Made by a program: the position numbers and the translations under genes. From positions 1-64,000 of the forward strand of contig JBMNEO010000010.1 of the NCBI GenBank assembly GCA_050948825.1: a DNA stretch of 64,000 bases, written 5' to 3'. Shown piece by piece: positions 43,737 to 52,292 of the stretch. The DNA is from DUQX01 sp050948825 (GTDB lineage: Bacteria > Bacillota > Dethiobacteria > DTU022 > UBA8154). A model generated the notes under the pieces. It worked only from the letters and a program-made list of their open reading frames with translations. It did not search any database and was not told the origin of the DNA. The first letter of the stretch is position 1, and the number at the start of each line of letters is the position of its first letter.

Positions 43737-45044
43737 ATGATAAAAAAAAAGTTGAATATAAACGGTGTTTGCTGGAACCTGGGTGTAGAGCCCACAGTCT
43801 CCCTGGCCGTTCTTTTTCAAAACCGTCCCCTGGAAATTAGTCTGGATGGTGGCCGGTGCGGTACAGGAGACTGTGCAGACTGTTTTGTCATTATCAATGG
43901 AGAAGCAGTTCTTCCCTGCGCTACTTTTCTTGGGGAGTTGCCGGACGGGACCTTTATTACTACCAGAGAGGGTATAAAAGAAGCAGGAGCCCTGCAGGCC
44001 TTACAGTTGTCCTGGGTCGTCCACAGAAGCCCCGGTTGTTTCTGTTGTTCCGGAAAGGCAATTCGTATTGGAACAGCAATGTTGGGGATCAACCCATTTC
44101 CAAGCAGGAAAGATATAGAAAGCTGGTTTCTTCAGCAGCCCTTTAAGTGCTGTAACAGCAAAAGGACTATGCAAAAGCGGATTGATGCAATTGAGGACGC
44201 TGCCCGGGTTGTGCGTGGCGAAATTGGTATTAATGAACTGGTTTGTAAGATTTCGACAGAAAAAAGAGTGCTTGATCTCCGGCAATTTGCACAAGATTGT
44301 CTCATTGTCGGATCAGCTCCCTGGACCCCGGTCCCTGAACTGGGTATTAAGATTCCACCCGACACTTTGCACCTGGCACTGGTTCGCGCGGGGGTATCCA
44401 ATGCAGAATTGGTATCTATTGAAGCAGGTGAAGCGTGGAGTGTACCCGGGGTTTATCGGGTAATTACTTATCATGATGTTTTAGGGAGTAATTATATGAG
44501 CAGCCCGGCTTTCGCACAGGGGGAAGGACTTGAGTTTAACCGCCCCATCCTCAGCATCTGCAGAGAAGAAATTAAAAACAAATATGAAGTGCTTGCCGTA
44601 GTATGTGCTGACTCCCTGCAAAACGCCCTTGCGGCTGCCCGAAAGGTAAAAGCAAAATACAAATTTTCAAGGATGGAGGGAGCTTCGGCGATACAAACCA
44701 GAACACAAAACAGAAAGACCGTAACAGGGCCGATTTATCTTTCTCAAGCCTACAATCTAGGGTTTGCCAACCTCGTTAATAATGGTAAGCTGGTGATACA
44801 TTCCAGGTTTTCTTTTCCGGATCATTACCGCAGCATTATTGCCTGGGCTATCGGGTTAAACGAGCAACAGCTTGACCTGGTGCATAGTAATGGGGCTGTA
44901 GAAGTCTCGCAGGGTTTTAATCCCTTTGCGGAGGCGATCCTGGGTCAGGCTTTTCTTTCAACCGGAAGGCCTGTATTCTTAAAATGTAGTAACTACACGT
45001 GTGAAAAATTCGGTTCTGTTACTGCCCAATGGAGTACTAAATAA
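43737..45044 (+). CDS. Truncated xanthine dehydrogenase/aldehyde oxidoreductase-like protein
   Basis: 435 residues, about half the size of complete single-chain enzymes (about 900). N-terminal plant-type [2Fe-2S] domain (GGRCGTGDCADC, then LPCATF), a second [2Fe-2S] domain with unusual motifs (PGCFCCSG, FKCCNSK instead of CGFCTPG and NxCRC), then the aldehyde-oxidase a/b hammerhead-like domain (DTLHLALVRAGVSNAELVSI, PGVYRVITYHDVLG) and only the first part of the Mo domain (LDLVHSNGAVEVSQ). It stops at 45044, 30 bases before a strong terminator. The remaining Mo domain, including the catalytic Glu, is missing. It might be a regulator, an electron carrier or decaying. No ribosome site is clear before ATG 43737. 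Confidence 0.7.
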   Translation: MIKKKLNINGVCWNLGVEPTVSLAVLFQNRPLEISLDGGRCGTGDCADCFVIINGEAVLPCATFLGELPDGTFITTREGIKEAGALQALQLSWVVHRSPGCFCCSGKAIRIGTAMLGINPFPSRKDIESWFLQQPFKCCNSKRTMQKRIDAIEDAARVVRGEIGINELVCKISTEKRVLDLRQFAQDCLIVGSAPWTPVPELGIKIPPDTLHLALVRAGVSNAELVSIEAGEAWSVPGVYRVITYHDVLGSNYMSSPAFAQGEGLEFNRPILSICREEIKNKYEVLAVVCADSLQNALAAARKVKAKYKFSRMEGASAIQTRTQNRKTVTGPIYLSQAYNLGFANLVNNGKLVIHSRFSFPDHYRSIIAWAIGLNEQQLDLVHSNGAVEVSQGFNPFAEAILGQAFLSTGRPVFLKCSNYTCEKFGSVTAQWSTK

Positions 45045-45074
45045 ATTCCAGTACAATTTAGCACAATAACCCAA

Positions 45075-45110
45075 GTTCCTGCCTCTAATTGTAATTTTAG
45101 AGGCAGGAAC
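45075..45110 (+). terminator. Strong intrinsic terminator
   Basis: A perfect 14-pair stem (GTTCCTGCCTCTAA and its complement) with an 8-base loop, followed by GGTTCATTCTTTTT. It separates the moeA-led group from the next promoter. Confidence 0.85.
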
Positions 45111-45163
45111 GGTTCATTCTTTTTAAAATACCAGGGGTGCCTCTGCCGGCGGTGTGATTTTGT

Positions 45164-45192
45164 TTTACTTTCTGAATGATTAAGGATATAAT
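45164..45192 (+). promoter_or_regulatory. Sigma-A promoter of the molybdopterin-binding protein gene
   Basis: TTTACT, 17 bases, TATAAT. The leader of about 105 bases contains the palindrome TATGTTT-N4-AAACATA at 45253-45270, a possible operator. Confidence 0.6.
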
Positions 45193-45304
45193 TTATCCTG
45201 TAACGAAATTAATTTATGATGATGTTAGCAATATTTTTTTTATTATCCCCATTATGTTTGGTTAAACATAGCTTGTACTGATTATAAACCGGAAGGGGTT
45301 GGAT

Positions 45305-46330
45305 ATGAAAACTGTACCTGTAGAGCAGGCGGTTGGGAAAGTCCTGGGCCAGGATTTGACCAAAATTGTGCCCGGCAAGTATAAGGATGCCCTTTTTCGC
45401 AAAGGACGGATTATTCAAGAGGAAGACATTCCCCAGTTGTTGGAAATGGGAAAACACAACATTTATGTTTATGAATTGGATGCAGATATTTTTCATGAAA
45501 ACGATGCTGCTTCCATCCTTGCTGGTGAAGTTACTGGTGAAGGGGTAGTGTGTGGGGAAGCAAAAACAGGCAGAGTGGATATATTTGCAGAAAAAAACGG
45601 GTTATTAAAAATAAATGTTAAGGGATTAAATAGTGTCAATAGCATACCGGAGATGGTTGTGGCTACGGTACACAATAACAGTGTTGTTGCCGCAAACGAT
45701 CTCGTAGCGGCGGCCAAGATTATCCCACTGGTTGTCAAAAAAGAAAAAATAGCCGGGCTGAGGGCGCAGATGGAAAAAAGCGGGCCAATTGTCGCTGTTA
45801 AACCATTTATACCCCTGGCGACAGCAATAATTGTGACCGGGAATGAAGTCTATCATGGCAGGATAGATGACGCATTCGCTCCTGTAATTGAGTCCAAAAT
45901 AAAAAAGTTCGGCTGTGATGTTATTAGCCGGGCCTATCTGCCGGATGACAAGCAGATGATCTCTGAAGCCATAAAAAAAGCACAAGCTGCCTCCGCCCAA
46001 TTGATTATACTGACCGGAGGTATGGCAGTAGATCCTGATGACGTTACACCTGCAGCTATTTTAGCTGCAGGCGGCAGGCTTGTTTCCTATGGTACTCCTG
46101 TAATGCCCGGTGCCATGTTTATGCTGGCTTACCTGGATGATCTGCCGGTTATGGGGCTGCCCGGGAGTGTGATGTACTATGAAACTACGATATTCGACCT
46201 TATTTTGCCCAGATTATTGGCCGGGGAACAGGTGCTGGCTGAGGATATTGTTGCGTTGGGCCATGGCGGCCTATGTTATACTTGCCCCAAATGTTCCTAC
46301 CCGAGATGTCACTTTGGAAAAAGCAGCTAA
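45305..46330 (+). CDS. Molybdopterin-binding protein (MoCF domain) with Cys-rich tail
   Basis: ATG at 45305 lies six bases after GGAAGGGG (a TTG at 45299 overlaps that site). 341 residues. The C-terminal half is a MoaB/MogA/MoeA-type molybdopterin-binding domain: AIIVTGNEVYHGRIDDAFAP, LIILTGGMAVDPDDVTPAAI and MGLPGSVMYYETTIFDLILP. The N-terminal half (VGKVLGQDLTKIVPGKYKDA, RKGRIIQEEDIPQLLEMG) resembles the MoeA-like proteins that accompany molybdenum hydroxylases. The end, GGLCYTCPKCSYPRCHFG, has four Cys suited to bind zinc or a cluster. It probably prepares the cofactor for a xanthine-dehydrogenase-type enzyme, yet only a truncated one is present in the window. Confidence 0.78.
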   Translation: MKTVPVEQAVGKVLGQDLTKIVPGKYKDALFRKGRIIQEEDIPQLLEMGKHNIYVYELDADIFHENDAASILAGEVTGEGVVCGEAKTGRVDIFAEKNGLLKINVKGLNSVNSIPEMVVATVHNNSVVAANDLVAAAKIIPLVVKKEKIAGLRAQMEKSGPIVAVKPFIPLATAIIVTGNEVYHGRIDDAFAPVIESKIKKFGCDVISRAYLPDDKQMISEAIKKAQAASAQLIILTGGMAVDPDDVTPAAILAAGGRLVSYGTPVMPGAMFMLAYLDDLPVMGLPGSVMYYETTIFDLILPRLLAGEQVLAEDIVALGHGGLCYTCPKCSYPRCHFGKSS

Positions 46331-46357
46331 AAAGCAGCTATCTAAATTGAAAAACTA

Positions 46358-46440
46358 ATAACCTGTTTTTAGCTTGAGAAAACCAGGTTATAAACAGAAC
46401 AGCCCTTGTTTTAATTTAATAAGGGCTGTTCTTCCGGGTT
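46358..46440. terminator. Double hairpin, bidirectional terminator
   Basis: ATAACCTG/CAGGTTAT (46358-46391), then an 11-pair GAACAGCCCTT stem (46397-46431) followed by CCGGGTTTTTT on the plus strand. It serves converging genes: the molybdopterin-binding gene on plus and mop on minus. Confidence 0.8.
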
Positions 46441-46442
46441 TT

Positions 46443-46670
46443 TTATTCTTTAATAAACATGACTGAGGTTGCTTTAATCAGGGCGATAACTTCATCCCCG
46501 GGTTTGATTTGCATTTCATCCAGGGAATTTTTGGTGATTACTCCGGTAATTCTGTTGCCGTTGCCGATATCAACCTCCACTTCTGCCGTTACGATACCGG
46601 GAGTAACATTGACTACTTTTCCGCTGAGCTTATTCCTGCCGCTAATTTTTAAGGCAACCGATGTTCCCAA
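46443..46670 (-). CDS. mop: Mop molbindin, single TOBE domain
   Basis: 75 residues, the only minus-strand gene found. ATG lies about ten bases after GGAGG (minus strand of 46681-46685). Sequence SGRNKLSGKVVNVTPGIVTAEVEVDI...ITKNSLDEMQIKPGDEVIALIKATSVMFIKE is a typical molbindin; such proteins form hexamers that bind molybdate or tungstate in the cytoplasm. Together with the ModE-like protein without TOBE domains it suggests a split sensor/store arrangement. Its upstream DNA has an inverted repeat GAATATC...GATATTC (46731-46758) of unknown meaning. Confidence 0.88.
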   Translation of the reverse strand: MGTSVALKISGRNKLSGKVVNVTPGIVTAEVEVDIGNGNRITGVITKNSLDEMQIKPGDEVIALIKATSVMFIKE

Positions 46671-46835
46671 GGTATAAAAACCTCCTTTGTTTAAATTTGA
46701 TAAGTGGTATTTTAATTGGTATATATCATAGAATATCCAATGTATATATCAGATATTCAATTTCATCGCTAATCCGGTTGCATTTGTTTTTTCAACGACC
46801 CGTGTAAATAATGAAGACCGGCCGGCAAAAAAATG

Positions 46836-47226
46836 TTGACAAAGGGGCCTCGTGCATATATAATTAATAGCAATTCATTTCTTCCATAACAAAGCTCGTG
46901 AATAAGCACTATAATTTAAGCAAGAGCCATAATTCTAATGTAAGCAAGCAACATAATAGCGAAAAAACTATGACGGGGATATAAAAGGGCAACTCTTTTC
47001 TGCAGAGAGCCGGAAAAGCTGGAAACCGGTGGAAAGATGCCTTTTGGTCACCCTGGAGTTCTTCCCTGAAAGCAAAAAGCCTTAATTATTTTGCCGGGTA
47101 AGGGTTGACGGCATTCCGCCGTTAAAGGAAAGGTTTCGCGCTTGAGGAGGCCCTCATTGAAGGGCAATAAGGGTGGTACCGCGGAGATTACTCCTCCGTC
47201 CCTTGTAAGGATGGAGGAGTTTTTTA
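46836..47226 (+). promoter_or_regulatory. T-box leader of the branched-chain amino acid operon
   Basis: A perfect promoter (TTGACA 46836, 17 bases, TATAAT 46859-46864) precedes a T-box RNA. It has AGAGAG (about 47004), GGAAACCGG, the T-box AAGGGTGGTACCGCGG (47169-47184), and a terminator CTCCTCCGTCC/GGATGGAGGAG followed by TTTTTT (47191-47226). Uncharged tRNA pairs with the T-box and opens the terminator. From the spacing around CTGGAGTTCTTCCCTGAA, I read the specifier as CUU (Leu), with modest certainty. Confidence 0.88.
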
Positions 47227-47300
47227 TAGATAAAAAAAGTGAGCGAATGGAGGGAGGCAAGCCTGATCATCGGCATACCGCTGGTCAGGCTGGTATAAGT

Positions 47301-48185
47301 ATGCAAATATATCTAAATGGGCAATATTGCACCAGGGAAGAGGCTAAAGTATCTGTTTTTGATCATGGTTTTCTCTATGGTGATGGGGTTTTCGAGGGGA
47401 TACGTGCATATAACGGCCGCATTTTTAAAATGGAGGAGCATTTGCAAAGGCTTTATGAATCTGCACACCACTTATTGCTAGATATTCCTCTTTCAGTGGA
47501 AGAAATGGCAGAGGCAACTCTGGAAACTGTGCGCCGTAACAACTTGCAGGATGCTTATATAAGGACCGTAGTATCCCGTGGCCCTGGAGACCTTGGTCTG
47601 GATCCCAAAAAATGCTACGGTTCCACGGTGGTTATTATTGCCGATAAAATTTCACTCTATGCTCAGGAGTACTATGATCACGGGTTAAGCGTTACTACTG
47701 CGGTAACGCGCCAGCGCAATGCAAATACGTTGGAACCGCGCATTAAATCACTGAACTACCTTAACAATATTCTGGTTAAAATTGAGGCTGCCCAGGCCGG
47801 GGTTCTGGATGCGATCGTCCTGAATGAGCAGGGTTACGTTGTAGAGGGTTCCGGATGCAATGTGTTTATTGTAAACAAATATGGAGAACTGATAACTCCG
47901 CCCATGTACCTGGGGATCCTGGAAGGAATTACGCGCAATACGGTGATGGAGCTGGCGGCAAAAGAAGGGATAACTATTAAAGAAACTCCTTTTACACGGC
48001 ACGATCTTTATATTGCCGGGGAGTGTTTTTTAACGGGAACGGCTGCCGAACTGATACCCGTAACCTCTGTTGACGGGCGGGCTATAGGCGGTGGTGCTCC
48101 CGGCCCCATTACGAAAAAACTAATGGAGATTTTTCATAATTATGCACAAAACAACGGTACTCCTGTTTATCACGCTGAAGGATAA
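47301..48185 (+). CDS. ilvE: Branched-chain amino acid aminotransferase
   Basis: 294 residues from ATG 47301, chosen by family alignment (MQIYLNGQYCTREEAKVSVFDHGFLYGDGVFEGIR); no strong ribosome site precedes it, and an in-frame ATG at 47247 is possible. Fold-type IV PLP enzyme; the PLP Lys is in EPRIKSLNYLNN. It exchanges amino groups between glutamate and Leu, Ile or Val. The gene begins 75 bases after the T-box terminator and leads the ilv operon. Confidence 0.9.
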   Translation: MQIYLNGQYCTREEAKVSVFDHGFLYGDGVFEGIRAYNGRIFKMEEHLQRLYESAHHLLLDIPLSVEEMAEATLETVRRNNLQDAYIRTVVSRGPGDLGLDPKKCYGSTVVIIADKISLYAQEYYDHGLSVTTAVTRQRNANTLEPRIKSLNYLNNILVKIEAAQAGVLDAIVLNEQGYVVEGSGCNVFIVNKYGELITPPMYLGILEGITRNTVMELAAKEGITIKETPFTRHDLYIAGECFLTGTAAELIPVTSVDGRAIGGGAPGPITKKLMEIFHNYAQNNGTPVYHAEG

Positions 48186-48272
48186 CCGTCAAACTGAAGG
48201 AAAACTATCATCTGATATTAGCTATGTCTTATGCTTTAAACGTTTGAATCTTTAAAGGAGGGGAGTAGAAAC

Positions 48273-49952
48273 TTGCGCAGCGATATAGTAAAAAAAGGGC
48301 TGGAAAAAGCCCCGCACCGCTCTCTTTTCTATGCCATGGGTTACCATCCTGCAGAACTTAATAAACCGCTTATCGGTGTGGTCAATTCAGCGAATGAAAT
48401 TGTTCCCGGCCATATTCATCTGCATAAAATTGCTGCGGCGGTGAAATCCGGTGTTTATGCTGCTGGAGGAGTGCCGGTGGAATTTTCGACAATCGCTATC
48501 TGTGATGGAATTGCCATGGGGCACGTGGGGATGAAGTATTCCCTGGCCAGCAGGGAGCTTATTGCCGATTGCGTGGAATCTATGGCAGAGGCACATGCCT
48601 TTGATGCCCTGGTTTTTATACCCAATTGCGACAAGGTTGTACCCGGAATGCTTATGGCGGCTGCACGCCTGGATCTTCCTGCAATTTTTATTAGCGGGGG
48701 GCCCATGCTTGCAGGGTATTATGATAACAGCACTGTGAATCTTAACAGTGTATTCGAGGCCGTAGGTGCCGTGAAGGCCGGACGTATGACCCCGGAAGAA
48801 CTTGAAGGCCTGGAAATGGCTGCCTGCCCGGGGTGCGGTTCCTGTGCGGGAATGTTTACAGCTAATTCCATGAATTGTATAACGGAAGCCCTGGGGATGG
48901 CTCTGCCCGGGAACGGCACAGTGCCGGCGGTTACGGCTCAGCGCTTAAGGCTGGCAAAAGAAGCCGGAATGAAAATCGTGGAGCTCTTGCATAAAGATTT
49001 ACGCCCGTCCCAAATAATGAACCCGCAGGCATTCCGTAACGCCCTGGCGATTGATATGGCTTTGGGCTGTTCTACGAATACGGTGCTGCACCTGCCTGCT
49101 ATCGCCAGCGAATTGGGTATAAAATGGGATCTGGCTGAAATTAATCAGATCAGCGAGAAGACCCCCCAGCTCTGTCTGTTAAGCCCCGCAGGTCCTGACC
49201 ATATTGAAGATCTGAACAGAGCGGGCGGCATCCAGACTTTAATGAAGGAGCTGGCTGCAAGCGATCTTCTTGATGCAAGTTTAATCACGGTGACCGGGGA
49301 GACGATCGGCGCCAATATTGCTTCTGCGCCTTCTCCTGACGGGAAGATTATCCGTTTTATAAAGGAACCATATCGTCCTGAAGGGGGTCTGGCTATTCTT
49401 TTTGGCAACCTTGCTCCTGAAGGGGCGGTAGTGAAACAGGGTGCGGTAGCCCCGGAGATGCAGCAAAGGAAGCTCAGGGCCAGGGTTTTCGATGGAGAAG
49501 AGGCCGCTGTGGAAGCAGTGTATGGAGGAAAGATTGTCCCTGGGGATGTGGTCGTAATTCGTTTTGAAGGGCCCAAAGGGGGGCCCGGCATGAGGGAGAT
49601 GCTTACTCCGACTTCAGCGGTGGCCGGTATGGGATTGGATAAAGAAGTAGCGCTGATCACTGACGGGCGATTTTCCGGAGCTACCAGGGGGGCTGCCGTA
49701 GGGCATATATCTCCTGAAGCAATAGAAAGAGGCCCGCTGGCTATCGTAGAAGACGGGGATACGATTGAGATTGATATACCCGGAAAACGTCTGGAGCTGC
49801 TTCTTACGCCAGAGAAATGGCAGGAACGTCTGGATAAGCTGATTTTACCGGAACCGGCAGTAAAAAAAGGTTATCTCATGCGTTATGCTTCACAGGTAAC
49901 CTCTGCAGCGAGAGGAGCTGTCCTGGATACTCCGGGAAGGAGTGAAAAATAA
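48273..49952 (+). CDS. ilvD: Dihydroxy-acid dehydratase
   Basis: 559 residues; TTG start after AAAGGAGGGGAG. Cluster and metal motifs are present: PNCDKVVPGMLMAA, CPGCGSCAGMFTANSMNC, and GRFSGATRGAAVGHISPEA near the C-terminus. It makes 2-oxo acids for Val and Ile synthesis. The stop directly abuts the ilvB start. No ilvC is found in the window. Confidence 0.93.
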   Translation: MRSDIVKKGLEKAPHRSLFYAMGYHPAELNKPLIGVVNSANEIVPGHIHLHKIAAAVKSGVYAAGGVPVEFSTIAICDGIAMGHVGMKYSLASRELIADCVESMAEAHAFDALVFIPNCDKVVPGMLMAAARLDLPAIFISGGPMLAGYYDNSTVNLNSVFEAVGAVKAGRMTPEELEGLEMAACPGCGSCAGMFTANSMNCITEALGMALPGNGTVPAVTAQRLRLAKEAGMKIVELLHKDLRPSQIMNPQAFRNALAIDMALGCSTNTVLHLPAIASELGIKWDLAEINQISEKTPQLCLLSPAGPDHIEDLNRAGGIQTLMKELAASDLLDASLITVTGETIGANIASAPSPDGKIIRFIKEPYRPEGGLAILFGNLAPEGAVVKQGAVAPEMQQRKLRARVFDGEEAAVEAVYGGKIVPGDVVVIRFEGPKGGPGMREMLTPTSAVAGMGLDKEVALITDGRFSGATRGAAVGHISPEAIERGPLAIVEDGDTIEIDIPGKRLELLLTPEKWQERLDKLILPEPAVKKGYLMRYASQVTSAARGAVLDTPGRSEK

Positions 49953-51626
49953 ATGAAATTGACAGGAGCCCAGATGGTCCTGGCCTGCCTGGAATTGGAG
50001 AATGTTGACGTTGTCTTTGGTTTTCCGGGCGGTGCAGTTTTAACCCTTTATGATGAAATTTACAAAAAGGGCTTGCGGCATATTTTAACCTGTCATGAAC
50101 AGGGTGCAGCACATGCGGCGGACGGTTATGCCAGGGTTACCAATAAACCGGGTGTTGTTATCGCTACATCAGGCCCCGGAGCGACGAATCTGGTAACAGG
50201 TATAGCTACCGCTTATATGGATTCGGTTCCCCTTATAGCCATTACCGGTCAGGTGGCAAAACCCTTTATCGGAACCGATGCTTTTCAGGAGGCCGATATA
50301 ACAGGTATCACTTTACCGGTTACCAAACATAATTACCTGGTAAAGGATATCTGTGAGCTGCCCTGGATTTTGAAAGAAGCTTTTTATATTGCCAATACCG
50401 GGCGCAAGGGACCGGTATTGATCGACCTCCCCAAGGATATCCAGGCTCTGGAAGGAGAATTCGATTACCCTGACCGTCTGCAAATTTCTACTTACAGGCC
50501 GATATATGAAGGGCACCATGGCCAGGTTATCAAGGCATGCGTTGCCATTAGAAATGCGAAAAGGCCTTTATTATACGCCGGCGGAGGGGTGATCAGCTCC
50601 GGGGCACATGAAAGACTGCTGGAGTTTTCGAGGAAAACCCATATCCCCGTAACCACGACCCTGATGGGGCTGGGGGGGGTTCCCTGTGATTATGAACTTT
50701 TTCTGGGGATGCCGGGTATGCATGGAACATTTGCTGCCAATAATGCCATCAACGAAGCGGATTTGCTCATTGCGATCGGAGTGCGCTTTGATGATCGCGT
50801 TACGGGAAAACTTGATACTTTTGCGCCAAATGCCCGGATAATTCATATTGATATTGATCCGGCTGAAATAGGGAAAAATGTCCTGGTCGATATCCCGATT
50901 GTTGGTGATGTGAAGCAGGTTTTAACCGAGATGCTCAAGCGCATACAGCCGGGAGATACAGAGATGTGGTGCGAGAAAGTACTCGACTGGAAAAATGCCC
51001 ACCCCATACGTTACAGGCAGGAATCGGGCAACTGTCTTAAACCGCAGTATGTTATTGAGGCACTTCATCGCCTCACCGGCGGGGAAGCTATCGTCACGAC
51101 GGATGTGGGGCAACATCAGATGTGGGCCGCACATTACTATCGGATAAATAGTCCCCGAAATTTCATCTCCTCTGGAGGATTGGGAACGATGGGCTTTGGC
51201 TTTCCCGCTGCAATTGGAGCCCAGGTGGCTTTTCCCGAAAAAATGGTCATCTGTATCGCCGGAGACGGCAGCTTCCAGATGAATTCCCAGGAGCTTGCCA
51301 CGGCAGTTAAATATAACCTTCCGGTCAAGGTGGCTATTATTAATAACCAGTACCTGGGAATGGTGCGTCAATGGCAGAAGCTTTTTTATGGAGGCCGCTA
51401 TTCCCAGACAAGTCTGGCGGGGAGCCCGGATTTTGTACGGCTGGCGGAGGCCTATGGGGCCGCCGGTTTCCGTGTAAGGAATGCCGGTGATGTGGATACG
51501 GCCATCAATGCGGCTCTCAATACACCCGGTCCCGTGGTGATCGATTTTCAGGTTGATCCGGAAGAAGATGTCCTTCCTATGGTTGCTCCGAACACATCCA
51601 TTGTAGAGATGATCGGGGGTGAGTAA
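49953..51626 (+). CDS. ilvB: Acetolactate synthase, large subunit
   Basis: 557 residues. ThDP-enzyme landmarks: catalytic Glu in CHEQGAAHAADGYAR, GPGATN, FAD-contact region in the middle, and the ThDP motif GDGSFQMNSQELATA with NNQYLGMVRQWQ. ATG follows the ilvD stop with no gap, and its ribosome site GGAAGGAGTG lies inside ilvD. Confidence 0.94.
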   Translation: MKLTGAQMVLACLELENVDVVFGFPGGAVLTLYDEIYKKGLRHILTCHEQGAAHAADGYARVTNKPGVVIATSGPGATNLVTGIATAYMDSVPLIAITGQVAKPFIGTDAFQEADITGITLPVTKHNYLVKDICELPWILKEAFYIANTGRKGPVLIDLPKDIQALEGEFDYPDRLQISTYRPIYEGHHGQVIKACVAIRNAKRPLLYAGGGVISSGAHERLLEFSRKTHIPVTTTLMGLGGVPCDYELFLGMPGMHGTFAANNAINEADLLIAIGVRFDDRVTGKLDTFAPNARIIHIDIDPAEIGKNVLVDIPIVGDVKQVLTEMLKRIQPGDTEMWCEKVLDWKNAHPIRYRQESGNCLKPQYVIEALHRLTGGEAIVTTDVGQHQMWAAHYYRINSPRNFISSGGLGTMGFGFPAAIGAQVAFPEKMVICIAGDGSFQMNSQELATAVKYNLPVKVAIINNQYLGMVRQWQKLFYGGRYSQTSLAGSPDFVRLAEAYGAAGFRVRNAGDVDTAINAALNTPGPVVIDFQVDPEEDVLPMVAPNTSIVEMIGGE

Positions 51627-51628
51627 AG

Positions 51629-52129
51629 GTGAAGAGGATCCTAGCAATTCTGGTGGAGGACCGCCCCGGGGTGCTGACCAGGGTTTCGGGTCTTTTCAGC
51701 CGCAGGGGGTATAATATTCAAAATATTGCTGTTGGCCCTACGACGGAACCCGGGATTTCACGGATGACTGTTTCTGTGGAGGCGGATCCGGTTACGGTTG
51801 AGCAAATTGTCAAGCAGCTAAACAAGCTTGTTAATGTGCTTAAGGTCAGCGATCTTACAGATGAAACTTCTGTCGAACGCGAACTTATGCTCATCAAGGT
51901 TAAGGCTGAACCGGGCAGGCGCAGTGAAATCCAGCAGATGGCAGCTACTTTTCGCGCTAAAATTGTCGATATTTCGCCCGATTCTATGATAATTGAGGTA
52001 ACCGGTGAGGAGCGGAAACTGCAGGCCTTCCTGCTCATGATGCAAGAATTTGGTATTAAGGAGATTGTCTCAACAGGCAGTGTTTCCTTGCTCAGAGGAA
52101 GTAAAGTAACGCGGGATTTGCGGGCTTAA
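51629..52129 (+). CDS. ilvN: Acetolactate synthase, regulatory subunit
   Basis: 166 residues; GTG start two bases after the ilvB stop, with GGGGTGAGTAAAG as ribosome site. N-terminal ACT domain (LVEDRPGVLTRVSGLFSRRGYNIQ) for valine feedback and a C-terminal regulatory domain. Also called ilvH. A terminator follows, ending the T-box operon. Confidence 0.93.
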   Translation: MKRILAILVEDRPGVLTRVSGLFSRRGYNIQNIAVGPTTEPGISRMTVSVEADPVTVEQIVKQLNKLVNVLKVSDLTDETSVERELMLIKVKAEPGRRSEIQQMAATFRAKIVDISPDSMIIEVTGEERKLQAFLLMMQEFGIKEIVSTGSVSLLRGSKVTRDLRA

Positions 52130-52165
52130 AGGATTTAACAGTCAGTTAGAAGCAAAATTCTATTT

Positions 52166-52197
52166 GCCGCCCGATTTTTCCGGGCGGTTGCTTTTTT
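52166..52197 (+). terminator. Intrinsic terminator after ilvN
   Basis: CCGCCCG/CGGGCGG stem with ATTTTTC loop and a TTGCTTTTTT tail. leuC must therefore have its own promoter; candidate boxes in 52218-52259 are weak. Confidence 0.85.
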
Positions 52198-52292
52198 CAG
52201 GCTTTGCTCTGCTTAAGTTGCGAACAATTATATACAAGAAATTATTTTTATAGTAGAATGGAGATTGTAGAGCTTGAAAGGGGGAGGAAAAC

